A stretch of 64,000 nt of DNA from Emcibacteraceae bacterium (GCA_041396985.1 JAWKXO010000005.1:248001-312000), one strand, 5' to 3'; shown: positions 32,732 to 42,454, counted from the first letter of the stretch. The notes: generated by a model not told the origin, from the letters alone. A program made the numbers and translations.

Positions 32732-35029
32732 TTAAAGCGGCCATTTATGGGATTTTTCCTTTTCAAGATTTTGGGCATCCTTCACCGCAATCGCCGTCAT
32801 GTTTAAAATACCGCGGGCGCTGACTGTTGGTGTCACAATATGGGCCGGCAGCGCCGCCCCAAGCAGGATCGGGCCAACCAGTAATCCCCGCTCAACGCTT
32901 TTAACAAGCCCAAGGGCACTGTTCGCACTATCAAGATTTGGAAAAATCAGCAAATTGGCCGACCCTTTAAGGGCGCAGTCCTGAATAAGCCTGTCCCTGA
33001 GTTCCTCATTAAGGGCCGCATCCACATGCATTTCACCGTCCACTTCAAGGCCCGGCACCCGTTCTCGAAGTATTTTTACGGCTTTACCCATTTTGACCGC
33101 TGACGGGGCTTTTGATGACCCGAAATTGGAATGGGACAACAGGGCAACTTTTGGTTTAATCCCGAAAAGCTCGATCTGTCTCGCCGCAGCAATAGTGCTT
33201 TCAACAATCTGTTCCAATGTCGGATCAACATCCATAAAGGCATCGGCAATGAACAATGTCTGCTGGGGCAGAATAAGGACACTCAATGTTGAAATTTTCT
33301 GTGCCGGATTTTTACGGCCGATAATATCAATGATATAGCGAATATGAAAATCAAAGCGCCCATATGTGCCGCAGATCATCGCATCCTGATAGCCCAGTTT
33401 CACCGCCATGGCCGCAATCACCGTTGAATTGGTACGGATAATGGTCCTTGCCGCTTCTTTTGAAACCCCTTTGCGGCCGACAATTTTATGATATTCGGTC
33501 CAGAATTCCTTATAGCGGTCATCCTTATGGGGATTTATAACCTTATAGTCCTTATCCCGTTCCATACGAAGGCCAAGGCGTTCAATTCTGTTCTGGATCA
33601 CATCCGGTCTGCCGACCAGAGTTGCCTTGATCATGCCCTCATCAACAGCCGCCTGAACTGCGCGCAGAACATTTTCTTCCTCGCCTTCAGCATAAACCAC
33701 TTTTTTAGGGTCTTTCTTCGCATCTTCAAAAAGCGGCGACATAAGCATGTTTGATTTGAAAATAAAGTTACCGATTTTTTCCCGGTACTCCTGCATATCT
33801 GCAATCGGTCTGGTTGCAACACCGCTATTCATGGCCGCTTCCGCCACTGCCGGCGCGATTTCAAGGATTAATCTGGGATCAAACGGTTTTGGAATAATAT
33901 AATCGGGACCAAATTTCAGATCTTCTCCGCGGTAGGCATTGGCCACTTCATCAGAACTTTCCCGGTAAGCCAGGTCGGCAATCGCCCAGACACAGGCTTT
34001 TTTCATTTCATCATTAATTTCCGTCGCCCCGACATCAAGCGCCCCCCTGAAAAGAAACGGAAAACAAAGCACATTATTGACTTGATTGGGATAATCCGAC
34101 CGACCGGTCGCAATCACCGCATCGGGGCGGGCCGCTTTACATTCTTCCGGTGTGATTTCCGGTGTCGGATTGGCAAGAGCCAGAATGAACGGTTTTTTGG
34201 CCATTTTCTTGACCATGGACGGCTTCAATATTCCCGGTGCTGAAAGGCCAAGAAACACATCTGCCCCGTCAATGGCGTCATCAAGCGTTCTTTCCTTTGT
34301 ATCCTGCGCATAACGGTCTTTATATTCGTTCATGTCTTTTTCACGACCGACATAAACGACCCCTTCTATATCAATAAGGGTGATATTCTTTTTCTGTACC
34401 CCAAGCGATACCAGAAGATCAAGACAGGCAAGAGACGCCGCCCCGCCACCGGTTGCCACTAGTTTAATATCTTCCAGTTTTTTTCCAACAACCCGAAGAC
34501 CGTTTGAAATGGCCGCACCGGCGACAATCGCCGTGCCGTGCTGATCATCATGAAAGACCGGAATTTTCATTCGTTCTCTAAGCGCCTTTTCAACGACAAA
34601 ACATTCCGGTGCCTTGATATCTTCAAGGTTGATAGCGCCAAATGTCGGCTCAAGCGCCGCAATGGTATCAATCAGTTTGGCAGGGTCCGCCTGATCAATT
34701 TCAATATCGAATACATTAATCCCGGCAAATTTCTTAAAAAGAACCGCTTTTCCCTCCATCACCGGCTTTGACGCCAGTGGCCCGATATTGCCAAGCCCCA
34801 ATACGGCCGAGCCATTGGTAATCACCCCGACCAGATTGGCCCTTATCGTCATTTCCGCAGCGGCCGCTGGATTCTCAATAATCGCTTCGCAGGCATATGC
34901 CACCCCTGGTGAGTAAGCCCGCGCCAGATCACGCTGATTTGCAAGAGGTTTGGTGGGAATAATCGCCAGCTTTCCCGGCGTTGGATCAATATGATATCTA
35001 AGGGACGTTTCTTTAAAATTATCAACCAT
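32732..35029 (-). CDS. maeB: NADP-dependent malic enzyme, MaeB type (malic domain fused to PTA-like domain)
   Basis: 765 aa. Residues about 1-430 are the malic enzyme proper (PGVAYACEAI, AVLGLGNIGPLASKPVMEGKAVLFKKF, FHDDQHGTA, the NADP-binding region VATGGGAASLACL). About 435-760 is a phosphotransacetylase-like domain, which in this family is catalytically inert and mediates oligomerisation and acetyl-CoA control. The enzyme decarboxylates malate to pyruvate and makes NADPH. It is downstream of ald, with a terminator between them. Together, malic enzyme and alanine dehydrogenase join the pyruvate and alanine pools. Confidence 0.95.
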   Translation of the reverse strand: MVDNFKETSLRYHIDPTPGKLAIIPTKPLANQRDLARAYSPGVAYACEAIIENPAAAAEMTIRANLVGVITNGSAVLGLGNIGPLASKPVMEGKAVLFKKFAGINVFDIEIDQADPAKLIDTIAALEPTFGAINLEDIKAPECFVVEKALRERMKIPVFHDDQHGTAIVAGAAISNGLRVVGKKLEDIKLVATGGGAASLACLDLLVSLGVQKKNITLIDIEGVVYVGREKDMNEYKDRYAQDTKERTLDDAIDGADVFLGLSAPGILKPSMVKKMAKKPFILALANPTPEITPEECKAARPDAVIATGRSDYPNQVNNVLCFPFLFRGALDVGATEINDEMKKACVWAIADLAYRESSDEVANAYRGEDLKFGPDYIIPKPFDPRLILEIAPAVAEAAMNSGVATRPIADMQEYREKIGNFIFKSNMLMSPLFEDAKKDPKKVVYAEGEEENVLRAVQAAVDEGMIKATLVGRPDVIQNRIERLGLRMERDKDYKVINPHKDDRYKEFWTEYHKIVGRKGVSKEAARTIIRTNSTVIAAMAVKLGYQDAMICGTYGRFDFHIRYIIDIIGRKNPAQKISTLSVLILPQQTLFIADAFMDVDPTLEQIVESTIAAARQIELFGIKPKVALLSHSNFGSSKAPSAVKMGKAVKILRERVPGLEVDGEMHVDAALNEELRDRLIQDCALKGSANLLIFPNLDSANSALGLVKSVERGLLVGPILLGAALPAHIVTPTVSARGILNMTAIAVKDAQNLEKEKSHKWPL

Positions 35030-35071
35030 TTAATTCTTCCTGAAATTGGTTTGACAAATTTATCGCGAAAC

Positions 35072-35102
35072 AAAAAAAAAGGGAAGGGCAAACACCCTTC
35101 CC
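35072..35102 (-). terminator. Terminator of ald
   Basis: A perfect 8-bp stem (GGGAAGGG at 35081-35088, CCCTTCCC at 35095-35102) with a 6-nt loop. It is followed on the minus strand by nine T. It separates ald from maeB. Confidence 0.87.
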
Positions 35103-35123
35103 CTTAAAGAAAAGATCAAAAAA

Positions 35124-36230
35124 TTAAAGGGCAACAGGCGAATAAGGGAGATTAAGATCTTTCGCAACTGCTTCAAATGTAATTTTTCCATTCTGAACAT
35201 TAACACCATTTTTAAGATGCTGATCATCGGCACAGGCCTTTTTCCAGCCTTTATTGGCAAATGCCACAGCAAATGGCAATGTGGCATTGTTAAGTGCATA
35301 TGTTGATGTGTGGGCAACAGCCCCCGGCATATTGGCAACGCAGTAATAAACCACACCGTCAACGACAAATGTCGGGTTTGAGTGGGTTGTCGGTTTTGAA
35401 TTTTCAAAGCAACCACCCTGGTCAATTGAAATATCAACAAGAACGGCACCATCCTTCATTTTTTTGGCAGTCTCAGCAGAAACCAGTTTTGGTGCCGCCG
35501 CACCGGCTACAAGAACCGCACCAACAACCAGATCGGCTTCAAGTACCGCCTGCTCAAGTGTATGAACCGTTGAATAAACGGTTTTGACAGTTCCCCGGAA
35601 ACGCTGGTCAAGATGACGCAACTGATTAACGTTGCGGTCAAATACAGTGACATCAGCACCAAGTCCGACGGCCATTTCCGCCGCGTTCATTCCTGATACG
35701 CCACCACCGATAATGACAACCTTTGCCGGGGCAACGCCCGGCACGCCGCCAAGAAGAATGCCACGACCACCAGCCGCTTTTTCAAGCGCATGGGCGCCAG
35801 CCTGAATGGACATGCGCCCAGCCACTTCACTCATCGGCGCCAGAAGTGGAAGTGAACCATCCTTTGCAGTTACCGTTTCATAGGCAATTGCCGTACAGCC
35901 GGATGCCATAAGGGCTTCCGCCTGTGGCTTGTCTGCCGCCAGATGAAGATAGGTGAAAAGCAGATGGTCTTTGGTAAGCATAGCACATTCGTTAAGCTGT
36001 GGTTCTTTAACCTTGACGATCATTTCTGCTTTGGCAAATACATCGGCTGCAACGCCAATGATTTCGCAGCCTACGGCTTCATAATCTGCGTCGCTGATAC
36101 CGATACCGGCACCGGCATTGGTTTCAATAATTACTTTATGGCCATGACGGATCAATTCGGACGCACTAGATGGCGTAAGCCCGACACGATACTCATGGAC
36201 TTTAATTTCCTTTGGACAACCAATGATCAT
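35124..36230 (-). CDS. ald: Alanine dehydrogenase
   Basis: 368 aa. It converts L-alanine reversibly to pyruvate and ammonia with NAD. Family markers are the start MIIGCPKEIKVHEYRVGLTP, the catalytic region VKVKEPQ and HLLFTYLHLA, and the Rossmann motif GGGVSGMNAAEMA (about 175). It ends in a strong terminator. It is divergent from an Lrp/AsnC-type gene (131 nt between the starts), the classical AldR-ald arrangement, in which the regulator senses alanine and activates ald. That control is inferred here. Confidence 0.96.
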   Translation of the reverse strand: MIIGCPKEIKVHEYRVGLTPSSASELIRHGHKVIIETNAGAGIGISDADYEAVGCEIIGVAADVFAKAEMIVKVKEPQLNECAMLTKDHLLFTYLHLAADKPQAEALMASGCTAIAYETVTAKDGSLPLLAPMSEVAGRMSIQAGAHALEKAAGGRGILLGGVPGVAPAKVVIIGGGVSGMNAAEMAVGLGADVTVFDRNVNQLRHLDQRFRGTVKTVYSTVHTLEQAVLEADLVVGAVLVAGAAAPKLVSAETAKKMKDGAVLVDISIDQGGCFENSKPTTHSNPTFVVDGVVYYCVANMPGAVAHTSTYALNNATLPFAVAFANKGWKKACADDQHLKNGVNVQNGKITFEAVAKDLNLPYSPVAL

Positions 36231-36334
36231 TATTTCTTTTTCCCTGAAATAAAATTGTGAATAAAAGTGGCCATAGATTAGCCTGTTTCAATAAAAATGT
36301 CCTTGCTTTTATTATCGAAATAATATTGAATTTT

Positions 36335-36348
36335 CGCAGAATATTGCG
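36335..36348. promoter_or_regulatory. Short dyad in the ald/Lrp-type regulator intergenic region
   Basis: CGCA and TGCG arms with a 6-nt AT-rich centre lie 14 nt before the regulator start, in an AT-rich region with further TTTCAATA/TATTGAA elements. Lrp/AsnC proteins bind such weak AT-rich dyads. Evidence is modest. Confidence 0.3.
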
Positions 36349-36361
36349 TGAAAGGGAAATT

Positions 36362-36847
36362 ATGAGAGATAAGTTTCGAAATTTAAAGTTAGACAAGATT
36401 GATCTTGCGATCATTGACAATCTGCAAAATGACGGTCGAATTAGCAATTCCGACCTTGCTGACCGGGTTGGTCTTTCCCAGTCCGCCTGCCTTCGCCGGG
36501 TAAAGGGACTTGAAAATGAAGGGGTGATTGAGGGCTATGTCGCCGTGCTGGATCAGACGGCAGCAGGACTTCCCGATAATGTTTTTGTTCAGATTACAGT
36601 GGAAAAACAGACCAAAGAACTGCTTGGTCAATTTGAACGCATGGTCAAAAACTGCCCCCAGATCATGGAATGTTATCTGATGAGCGGCGATGCTGACTAT
36701 CTTCTTCGGGTTATCGTCTCTGATGCGTCAGATTATGAAAGACTCCATATGGATGTTCTAAGCTGCTTGCCTGGGGTAAGCCAGATTAAATCAAATTTCT
36801 CGCTTCGGACCGTAACCAAAAAAAACGATATTCCGTTCAATTTATAA
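36362..36847 (+). CDS. Lrp/AsnC-family regulator, probable alanine-responsive regulator of ald
   Basis: 161 aa from ATG 36362, which has AGGGAAA in front. An in-frame ATG at 36257 would add 35 residues that do not fit the family. The N-terminal HTH (ILDKIDLAIIDNLQNDGRISNSDLADRVGLSQSACLRRVKGLE) is followed by a RAM/AsnC effector domain (DADYLLRVIVSDASDYERLHMDVLSCLPGVSQIKSNFSLR). It is divergent from ald, so it likely controls that gene and itself in response to L-alanine. Confidence 0.9.
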   Translation: MRDKFRNLKLDKIDLAIIDNLQNDGRISNSDLADRVGLSQSACLRRVKGLENEGVIEGYVAVLDQTAAGLPDNVFVQITVEKQTKELLGQFERMVKNCPQIMECYLMSGDADYLLRVIVSDASDYERLHMDVLSCLPGVSQIKSNFSLRTVTKKNDIPFNL

Positions 36848-36981
36848 AACAGCATATGGTTTTCCCCACCTTTTTAATTTTTACAATTTTTACAGGGTTG
36901 AAAAAATAATGCATTAGTCATACTCTCGGACCATGCCGACCATTAGTACGGGGTCCAGGCGTGAATGAGGGAGCGTAACAG

Positions 36982-38427
36982 ATGAGTTTTCGACTTGCAT
37001 TATTTACGGGTGGGGTTCTTTTAGCCCTTCTCGGGTTTGCAATGTTAATTCCTGCTTTTATTGACCTCACTGATGGAGCTCCCAATGCCACGGCTTTTTT
37101 TATGGGCTCTTTCATCAGCCTGTTTATCGGAACATCCCTATTCATTTCCAACAAGGATAATTTTACCAGCCTGAGCATAAGAGAAGGTTTCCTGATCACG
37201 ACGTCAAGCTGGCTTCTGTTAAGCCTAGCCGGTGCATTGCCACTCTATTATTCCGACCTTAACTTATCCTATACCGACGCCTATTTTGAAAGCCTTTCCG
37301 GTATTACCACGACCGGCTCAACAGTCCTTGCCGGGCTTGACAGCATGTCACGCGGCGTGCTGCTCTGGCGATCAATCCTTCAATGGATCGGCGGCATCGG
37401 TATTATTGCCTTTGGCATAGTCCTGCTTCCCTTTCTGAAAATCGGAGGAATGCAGCTTCTGCAAACGGAATCATCCGACCGATCCGATAAATTTATACCC
37501 CAGACAAGGCATCTGGTCAGTCGTCTGATCTATGTTTATATCATTTTAAGTGTGGCCTGTTTTGTCACCTATTACCTTCTTGGCATGAGCGGATTTGACG
37601 CGGTCAATCATGCCATGACCACGCTTTCCACCGGCGGCTATTCGACCCATGATCTGTCATTTGGATATTTTGACAGCTGGCCCCTGCAACTGGCGGCAAC
37701 ATTTTTTATGCTGCTTGGCGGTCTACCCTTCGTGCTTCATGTAAGATTTGTTTTTATGCAGCAGTCGGCCTATCAGTTTGACGAACAGGTCAGGGGTTTT
37801 TGTATGATTGTTATTGTCACATCAATCCCGATCATTCTCTATCTTCTTTATAATCATGTAAGTACATTTTCAGAAGCCTTTGTACTGACCGCATTCAACG
37901 TTGTATCGGTCATTACGACAACCGGATATGCCAGTACCGATTATACCGCGTGGGGACCATTTACAACGGGTATTTTCTTCTTCCTCACCTATCTGGGAAG
38001 CTGCGCCGGGTCGACATCAGGTGGGCTTAAAGTGATGAGACTGCTGGTCTTTCTAAAAGGATCAAAACAACAAATGAACCAGCTGGTCTATCCGAATGGT
38101 ATTTTTCAGTCTTTTTATCAGGGTCGCCCGGTCGATAATAGTCTGCTTATTAATGTGATCGGGTTCATTTCATTTTATGTGCTGCTCAATGCCTTTATTA
38201 CCCTGGCTCTGACCTGGGTGGGTCTTGATGTTGATACGGCCTTAAGTGGTGCTGCCACCGCCATTGCCAATGTTGGCCCCGGCATAGGCGATATTATAGG
38301 ACCATCCGGAAATTTCAGCACTCTGCCCGATGATGCGAAATGGGTGCTCTGTCTTGGCATGTTTCTGGGACGGCTTGAAATTCTGACCGTTTTGATTTTA
38401 TTCAGCCCCCGGTTCTGGAAAATCTAG
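36982..38427 (+). CDS. trkH: TrkH-family potassium uptake channel subunit
   Basis: 481 aa with four M1-P-M2 repeats. The selectivity loops read SGITTTGST, TLSTGGYST, VITTTGYAS and AIANVGPG. It forms the K+-translocating part of the Trk system in the inner membrane and works with the NAD-binding TrkA ring, which is not in this window. The ribosome site is GAGGGAG. The 5' leader from about 36928 can fold into a hairpin. The 3' end is 10 nt from the convergent DUF6151-like gene. Confidence 0.95.
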   Translation: MSFRLALFTGGVLLALLGFAMLIPAFIDLTDGAPNATAFFMGSFISLFIGTSLFISNKDNFTSLSIREGFLITTSSWLLLSLAGALPLYYSDLNLSYTDAYFESLSGITTTGSTVLAGLDSMSRGVLLWRSILQWIGGIGIIAFGIVLLPFLKIGGMQLLQTESSDRSDKFIPQTRHLVSRLIYVYIILSVACFVTYYLLGMSGFDAVNHAMTTLSTGGYSTHDLSFGYFDSWPLQLAATFFMLLGGLPFVLHVRFVFMQQSAYQFDEQVRGFCMIVIVTSIPIILYLLYNHVSTFSEAFVLTAFNVVSVITTTGYASTDYTAWGPFTTGIFFFLTYLGSCAGSTSGGLKVMRLLVFLKGSKQQMNQLVYPNGIFQSFYQGRPVDNSLLINVIGFISFYVLLNAFITLALTWVGLDVDTALSGAATAIANVGPGIGDIIGPSGNFSTLPDDAKWVLCLGMFLGRLEILTVLILFSPRFWKI

Positions 38428-38437
38428 TAAGATGAAA

Positions 38438-39016
38438 TTATTCAGAATATAATTTTACCGGTTTTGAAATCGCTTTGCCGTCCTCATCAAAAAAGGGGGA
38501 TGGAAATTTTTTTGGGCTAAACCGCCATATAAGGATCTTAAACATGATCTTTAAATAGCTGGCCAGCGGGAAGCCTTCATTATACTTGTCATCCGGCAGC
38601 TTTTTAAGGGCATATTTCCCCTGCACATAAAACCGGACAGGCCCAAGATTTTTATCACGTTTTCCATCATCATCCATAAAATTATGGATCATACCGACAA
38701 AGGGCACCTCAGAATGAAGCGTATTGCCAATCGGCGTTTTGCAACAATCGGCATACCATCTGTAGGGTCCTTTTTTGGTCAGCCTGATTGATCTGATCTG
38801 GTCCTTCCCTTTTTCAATTAAAACCTGATAGGGGGACATCTGGAAAATATCGGTGCCGCCATTTTCATCAAGGATTTCTTTTTCACGTCCAAGATATTTT
38901 GCGAATGCCTGACAATGATCGCAGTGACAGACAACCCTTACACCAGCATGCGGTGAGACATCATAGGCACACCCCTGCACTTTTCCGCAACTGCATTTTA
39001 AATGGATATCAGTCAT
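38438..39016 (-). CDS. GFA-like zinc protein (DUF6151 type)
   Basis: 192 aa from ATG 39016, with GAGG 6 nt upstream (a TTG at 39031 is the alternative). The cysteine pattern CSCGKVQG, CHCDHCQAF and DCCKTPIGN is that of the GFA/CENP-V fold, which holds two zinc ions. Classical GFA proteins were linked to glutathione-formaldehyde chemistry. This longer branch has no assigned function. Cytosolic, single-gene unit. The family is fairly sure, the function unknown. Confidence 0.78.
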   Translation of the reverse strand: MTDIHLKCSCGKVQGCAYDVSPHAGVRVVCHCDHCQAFAKYLGREKEILDENGGTDIFQMSPYQVLIEKGKDQIRSIRLTKKGPYRWYADCCKTPIGNTLHSEVPFVGMIHNFMDDDGKRDKNLGPVRFYVQGKYALKKLPDDKYNEGFPLASYLKIMFKILIWRFSPKKFPSPFFDEDGKAISKPVKLYSE

Positions 39017-39166
39017 ATGTGGCCTCGTCAAAATTTCCCGATCAAATTCTATACCAAATTATCTATATTTTTTCACTACAAATAAAATGTAATTTTATGA
39101 ATTAATGAAATAATCCAAATATTCTTATACGAGATTTAGTCTTAAATCATACACTTGTAGGCTAAA

Positions 39167-39195
39167 TTGACTTATGCGTAATTCTACTATAGATT
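39167..39195 (+). promoter_or_regulatory. Candidate promoter of the TonB receptor gene
   Basis: TTGACT (39167-39172) and TAGATT (39190-39195) are 17 nt apart. This gives a 5' leader of roughly 95 nt before the receptor ATG at 39297. Pattern match only. Confidence 0.5.
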
Positions 39196-39296
39196 AAAAA
39201 GTGATGGAATTCTGTTTCCGTATCCAATCAAACTTAAGGGGGTAGTTTGTACGTTTATTTGCCTACCCAAATTTCAACAAATATTCGGAGGATGAT

Positions 39297-41675
39297 ATGA
39301 CCATTAAAATCAGAAATATAAGTATATTAGCGAGCGTTTCAGCGATTGCTCTCACGAGTACATTTGCCATAATTCCGGCAAGTCATGCCCAACAGACAAA
39401 TGCATCATCTGGTCAGGAAGATACAGTAGTCGTTACCGGCAGACGTATGTCCAGTGCAGCTGAAGCCGTTGGCGAAGGTCAAGCTAGTAATACAATTTCC
39501 GTAACACGTGAAGCACTGCTTTCAGCACCATCCGGTATCTCAGGATTAAAGGCACTTGAAGGGCTACCTGGCTTTAACGTTCAAACCGACGGTGCGTTGG
39601 GACTTTATGAATTCGGTAACTCGGTAACTGTTCGCGCCTTTAATTTTCAGCAGGTTGGGTTTGTTCTGGATGGCATCCCCATGGGCCGTCCAGACGCCTT
39701 TGGTGGCAGCCCGATATTCCGATATGTTGATAACGAAAATCTTCAACAGGTTCGCGCCTCACCTGGCGCCGGTAATGTTGTCCTTCCCTCAGCAACATCC
39801 CTAGGTCCACTTGTCGAATATATTACGACTGAACCATCAGAAGAATTTCACGCTATTATGTCTATGACAATAGGCGATGAAAATTTAAGACGTAGTTTCG
39901 TAAAGCTCGAAACAGGTGACATGGATGGGTTCAGAGGTTATGTAAGCCGCTCAAAAACAGATAGCAAACTGTGGCGAGGACCCGGAACAATTGACCGGGA
40001 ACATATTGAGGCAAAAGCCAGATATGATGTCGATGAAAATACCTATGTCAGTGTTCAGATGGTCTATAACGACTTTTTTGATTATGACTCACCGTCCGTA
40101 ACTCGGGCACAATATGAAAGCCCGACTGGCGCAGGAGCCGGACGCGCAGGGACCGGAAGAAATATTTCCTATTTAGGGACAGTTCCGGACTTTGGTGTCG
40201 GTAGCTCAGTACAGTTTCAGGACAGCAATTATACAGGTTACTATATTGACCGGGTCAATGTGCGTGAAGATTTACTCTTCGGCCTGACCATTGCCACTGA
40301 TATTACCGAATATCTGGATGTAAAGGCCACAGGTTATTATGAAGACAAAGACGGATATGGTGTTTCACCAGACAGTTACTCAAATACCCTGACACAATAT
40401 AATGAACAGGTTGCCGCTGGCGTTCCTGCTGCCTTTAACCTGCCCCTCGTCATGCCCAAAGGCGTTCAGTATGGACTGTCATCTGTTGGTGGCGATAGAA
40501 AGGGAGCAACTTTCGGTTTTGCCTATCACATTGAGAATCATAAAATCGAAGTCGGTGGATGGTTTGAAAATGAAACCTATAACCGTACCCAGTTACGTCT
40601 TAACAAAGAAGGTGGTAACCCGGCCGGTGCATTGCTTGAAGATGAAGTTGCTTATTACCGGCGAAACTACACCAGTGAAAGGGATTTTCTTCAATATTAT
40701 GTCAAAGACACCATTAAACTGGCTGATGAAAGGTTGACCCTCGAAGTGGGTGTTAAAGGCTTGCAACTTGACTATAAATTAACAGGTTTCCGTGATTACG
40801 ATGACTATTCACGTGTTGTGGGTGGTGTTCCTGTCATCGGCTATGGCCCACAGTCAATTTCCCAGTCTTTCAATGATGGTTTCCTTCCGATGATCGGGGC
40901 CGTTTTTGAAATTACTGATACAGAACAAATGTTTGCATCCTTCTCGCAGAATTTCTCAATTCCAAGAGGCGCCGATGATTTATTCTCTAACGTGACGCCA
41001 CCTGATATAACTGGTGAAAGATCAACAAACTATGAGCTTGGCATCAGAACCAATCGCCCAACTTATAATGCCGCACTGGCTTTTTACTATATTGATTTCG
41101 ATGACCGGATTGAAACAGCCGGGCGTGAAGTCGCCGGACAGCCGGGTCTTATTGAATCGGTTGCGCAAAATGTAGGAAGTGTGGAAGCCTACGGTATTGA
41201 ATTTACCGGAAACTGGAAACCCGAGTTTTTCAATGACTATGCTTATATCACAGCCAACCTTACTCATAACGTTGCAACCTTCAAGGATGACTTTGCTGTT
41301 GGTTCCGGCCCGTTATTGGGTCTTCCGGGCAAACAGCTGGCCGATAGTCCAAAATGGTTGGCGACCATCGGCCTGACAATTGAACCTACCGACTGGATTG
41401 TTGCCAATATCAGTGCAAGATATACAGGGAAACGGTATGCCGATTTCATCAATACGCAGGAAATGGAAGCCTATACTGTTGTCGACAGTTATATTGAATT
41501 CGGTAGCGGCGTTGAGGAAATAGGGCCACTTAAAAATCTTAAAGTCCGGGTAAACGTTACAAATATATTTGATAAGGATACCCTGTCATTTACATTTGGC
41601 ACCATTAACGGCACAGCGTCCTACCGTCCGTTATCGCCCCGTACTTTCCAGGTGACACTGGGCGCTGAATTTTAA
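39297..41675 (+). CDS. TonB-dependent outer-membrane receptor
   Basis: 792 aa. Signal peptide at about 1-31 (ending SHAQ), a TonB-box-like DTVVVTGRR at about 42-50, a plug domain (about 70-190, including VRAFNFQQVGFVLDGIPMGRPDAF) and a 22-strand barrel ending in the aromatic LGAEF. The ribosome site GGAGG is strong. It takes up a large or scarce substrate across the outer membrane using TonB/ExbBD energy. No siderophore or sugar genes are beside it, so the substrate is unknown. It stands alone and ends in a strong terminator. Confidence 0.93.
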   Translation: MTIKIRNISILASVSAIALTSTFAIIPASHAQQTNASSGQEDTVVVTGRRMSSAAEAVGEGQASNTISVTREALLSAPSGISGLKALEGLPGFNVQTDGALGLYEFGNSVTVRAFNFQQVGFVLDGIPMGRPDAFGGSPIFRYVDNENLQQVRASPGAGNVVLPSATSLGPLVEYITTEPSEEFHAIMSMTIGDENLRRSFVKLETGDMDGFRGYVSRSKTDSKLWRGPGTIDREHIEAKARYDVDENTYVSVQMVYNDFFDYDSPSVTRAQYESPTGAGAGRAGTGRNISYLGTVPDFGVGSSVQFQDSNYTGYYIDRVNVREDLLFGLTIATDITEYLDVKATGYYEDKDGYGVSPDSYSNTLTQYNEQVAAGVPAAFNLPLVMPKGVQYGLSSVGGDRKGATFGFAYHIENHKIEVGGWFENETYNRTQLRLNKEGGNPAGALLEDEVAYYRRNYTSERDFLQYYVKDTIKLADERLTLEVGVKGLQLDYKLTGFRDYDDYSRVVGGVPVIGYGPQSISQSFNDGFLPMIGAVFEITDTEQMFASFSQNFSIPRGADDLFSNVTPPDITGERSTNYELGIRTNRPTYNAALAFYYIDFDDRIETAGREVAGQPGLIESVAQNVGSVEAYGIEFTGNWKPEFFNDYAYITANLTHNVATFKDDFAVGSGPLLGLPGKQLADSPKWLATIGLTIEPTDWIVANISARYTGKRYADFINTQEMEAYTVVDSYIEFGSGVEEIGPLKNLKVRVNVTNIFDKDTLSFTFGTINGTASYRPLSPRTFQVTLGAEF

Positions 41676-41706
41676 AAGACTGACAACTGGGAAATTTTAG
41701 ATATCC

Positions 41707-41741
41707 GGGATAAGGCTATTCAGCCTTATCCCTTTTTCTTT
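41707..41741 (+). terminator. Terminator of the TonB receptor gene
   Basis: A perfect 11-bp stem (GGGATAAGGCT at 41707-41717, AGCCTTATCCC at 41722-41732) with a 4-nt loop, then TTTTTCTTTC. Confidence 0.92.
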
Positions 41742-41767
41742 CGGGCCAAAATCCGCTTCATAAAATA

Positions 41768-41802
41768 TAACTTTACTTAACGGTAAAGTTAAGCTATATA
41801 AT
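41768..41802 (+). promoter_or_regulatory. Promoter and palindromic operator of the TetR-efflux operon
   Basis: An inverted repeat TAACTTTAC-N6-GTAAAGTTA (41768-41791) lies just upstream of a perfect TATAAT (41797-41802) and covers the -35 region. This is the expected place for autorepression by the TetR protein encoded from 41861. The repeat is seen directly. The binding is inferred. Confidence 0.72.
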
Positions 41803-41860
41803 CCGTTAAATCTGAACGACTCCGGATATTCCGTGCCGGAACATTGCTAAAGAAAAATTG

Positions 41861-42454
41861 ATGGGTAAAAAAATCACAAAGACAGGTGAAAAAATTATTT
41901 TTGCCGCCATGGATTGCTACCGTGAATTCGGGGTTCAGGGCTCGTCTATGGATATTATTGCCGAAAAGGCGAAGACCACAAAACCGACCCTTTATTCGCA
42001 TTTCGGCTCAAAGGACAAATTGTTTGATGAGGTGTTTGAATATATCCGCATCAATAAATTCAGCAATTTCAAACTGAAATATGTAAGTGATACATGCATT
42101 ATAGATCAGCTGGTTGAACATTTTCTTCAAATAATGGACCAGTCCGTCAGCCGGGAAATGCTTGAACTTTACCGTTCACTGATGATTGAGACAATCCGTC
42201 GCGGCGAGGAAATCTCCATGGAAGGCTATTCAACCACCGAAAACCAGCTGCAAAAATGGATTGAGGACGCGGTTGATGCCGGCGTGCTTGTTGTTGCGGA
42301 TCCGGAGGCGACAGCCTGTAATCTGCTCGGCATTTTCAGGGGACGCTTTATCTGGCCAATGCTGCTTGGCATTAAACGTTTCCCGAAAAACACCCGTAAA
42401 GACTTACTTGAAAAATCATTAAAGAGTTTTATAACGCCGCTGCTTGCGAAATAG
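41861..42454 (+). CDS. TetR-family regulator of the efflux operon
   Basis: 197 aa from ATG 41861 (TTG 41858 rejected). The N-terminal HTH at about 25-52 (SSMDIIAEKAKTTKPTLYSHFGSKDKLFDEVFEYI) is followed by a ligand-binding domain of the AcrR_C type, with LLGIFRGRFIWPMLLG near the end. It heads an operon with an EmrA-like adaptor and an EmrB-like pump, and a palindrome sits on its promoter. It most likely represses the operon until the pump's substrate binds. Confidence 0.9.
   Translation: MGKKITKTGEKIIFAAMDCYREFGVQGSSMDIIAEKAKTTKPTLYSHFGSKDKLFDEVFEYIRINKFSNFKLKYVSDTCIIDQLVEHFLQIMDQSVSREMLELYRSLMIETIRRGEEISMEGYSTTENQLQKWIEDAVDAGVLVVADPEATACNLLGIFRGRFIWPMLLGIKRFPKNTRKDLLEKSLKSFITPLLAK

Noticed and set aside
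36257..36361. 35-residue N-terminal extension of the Lrp-type regulator
   Set aside because: The extension does not fit the family, and ATG 36362 has a better ribosome site.
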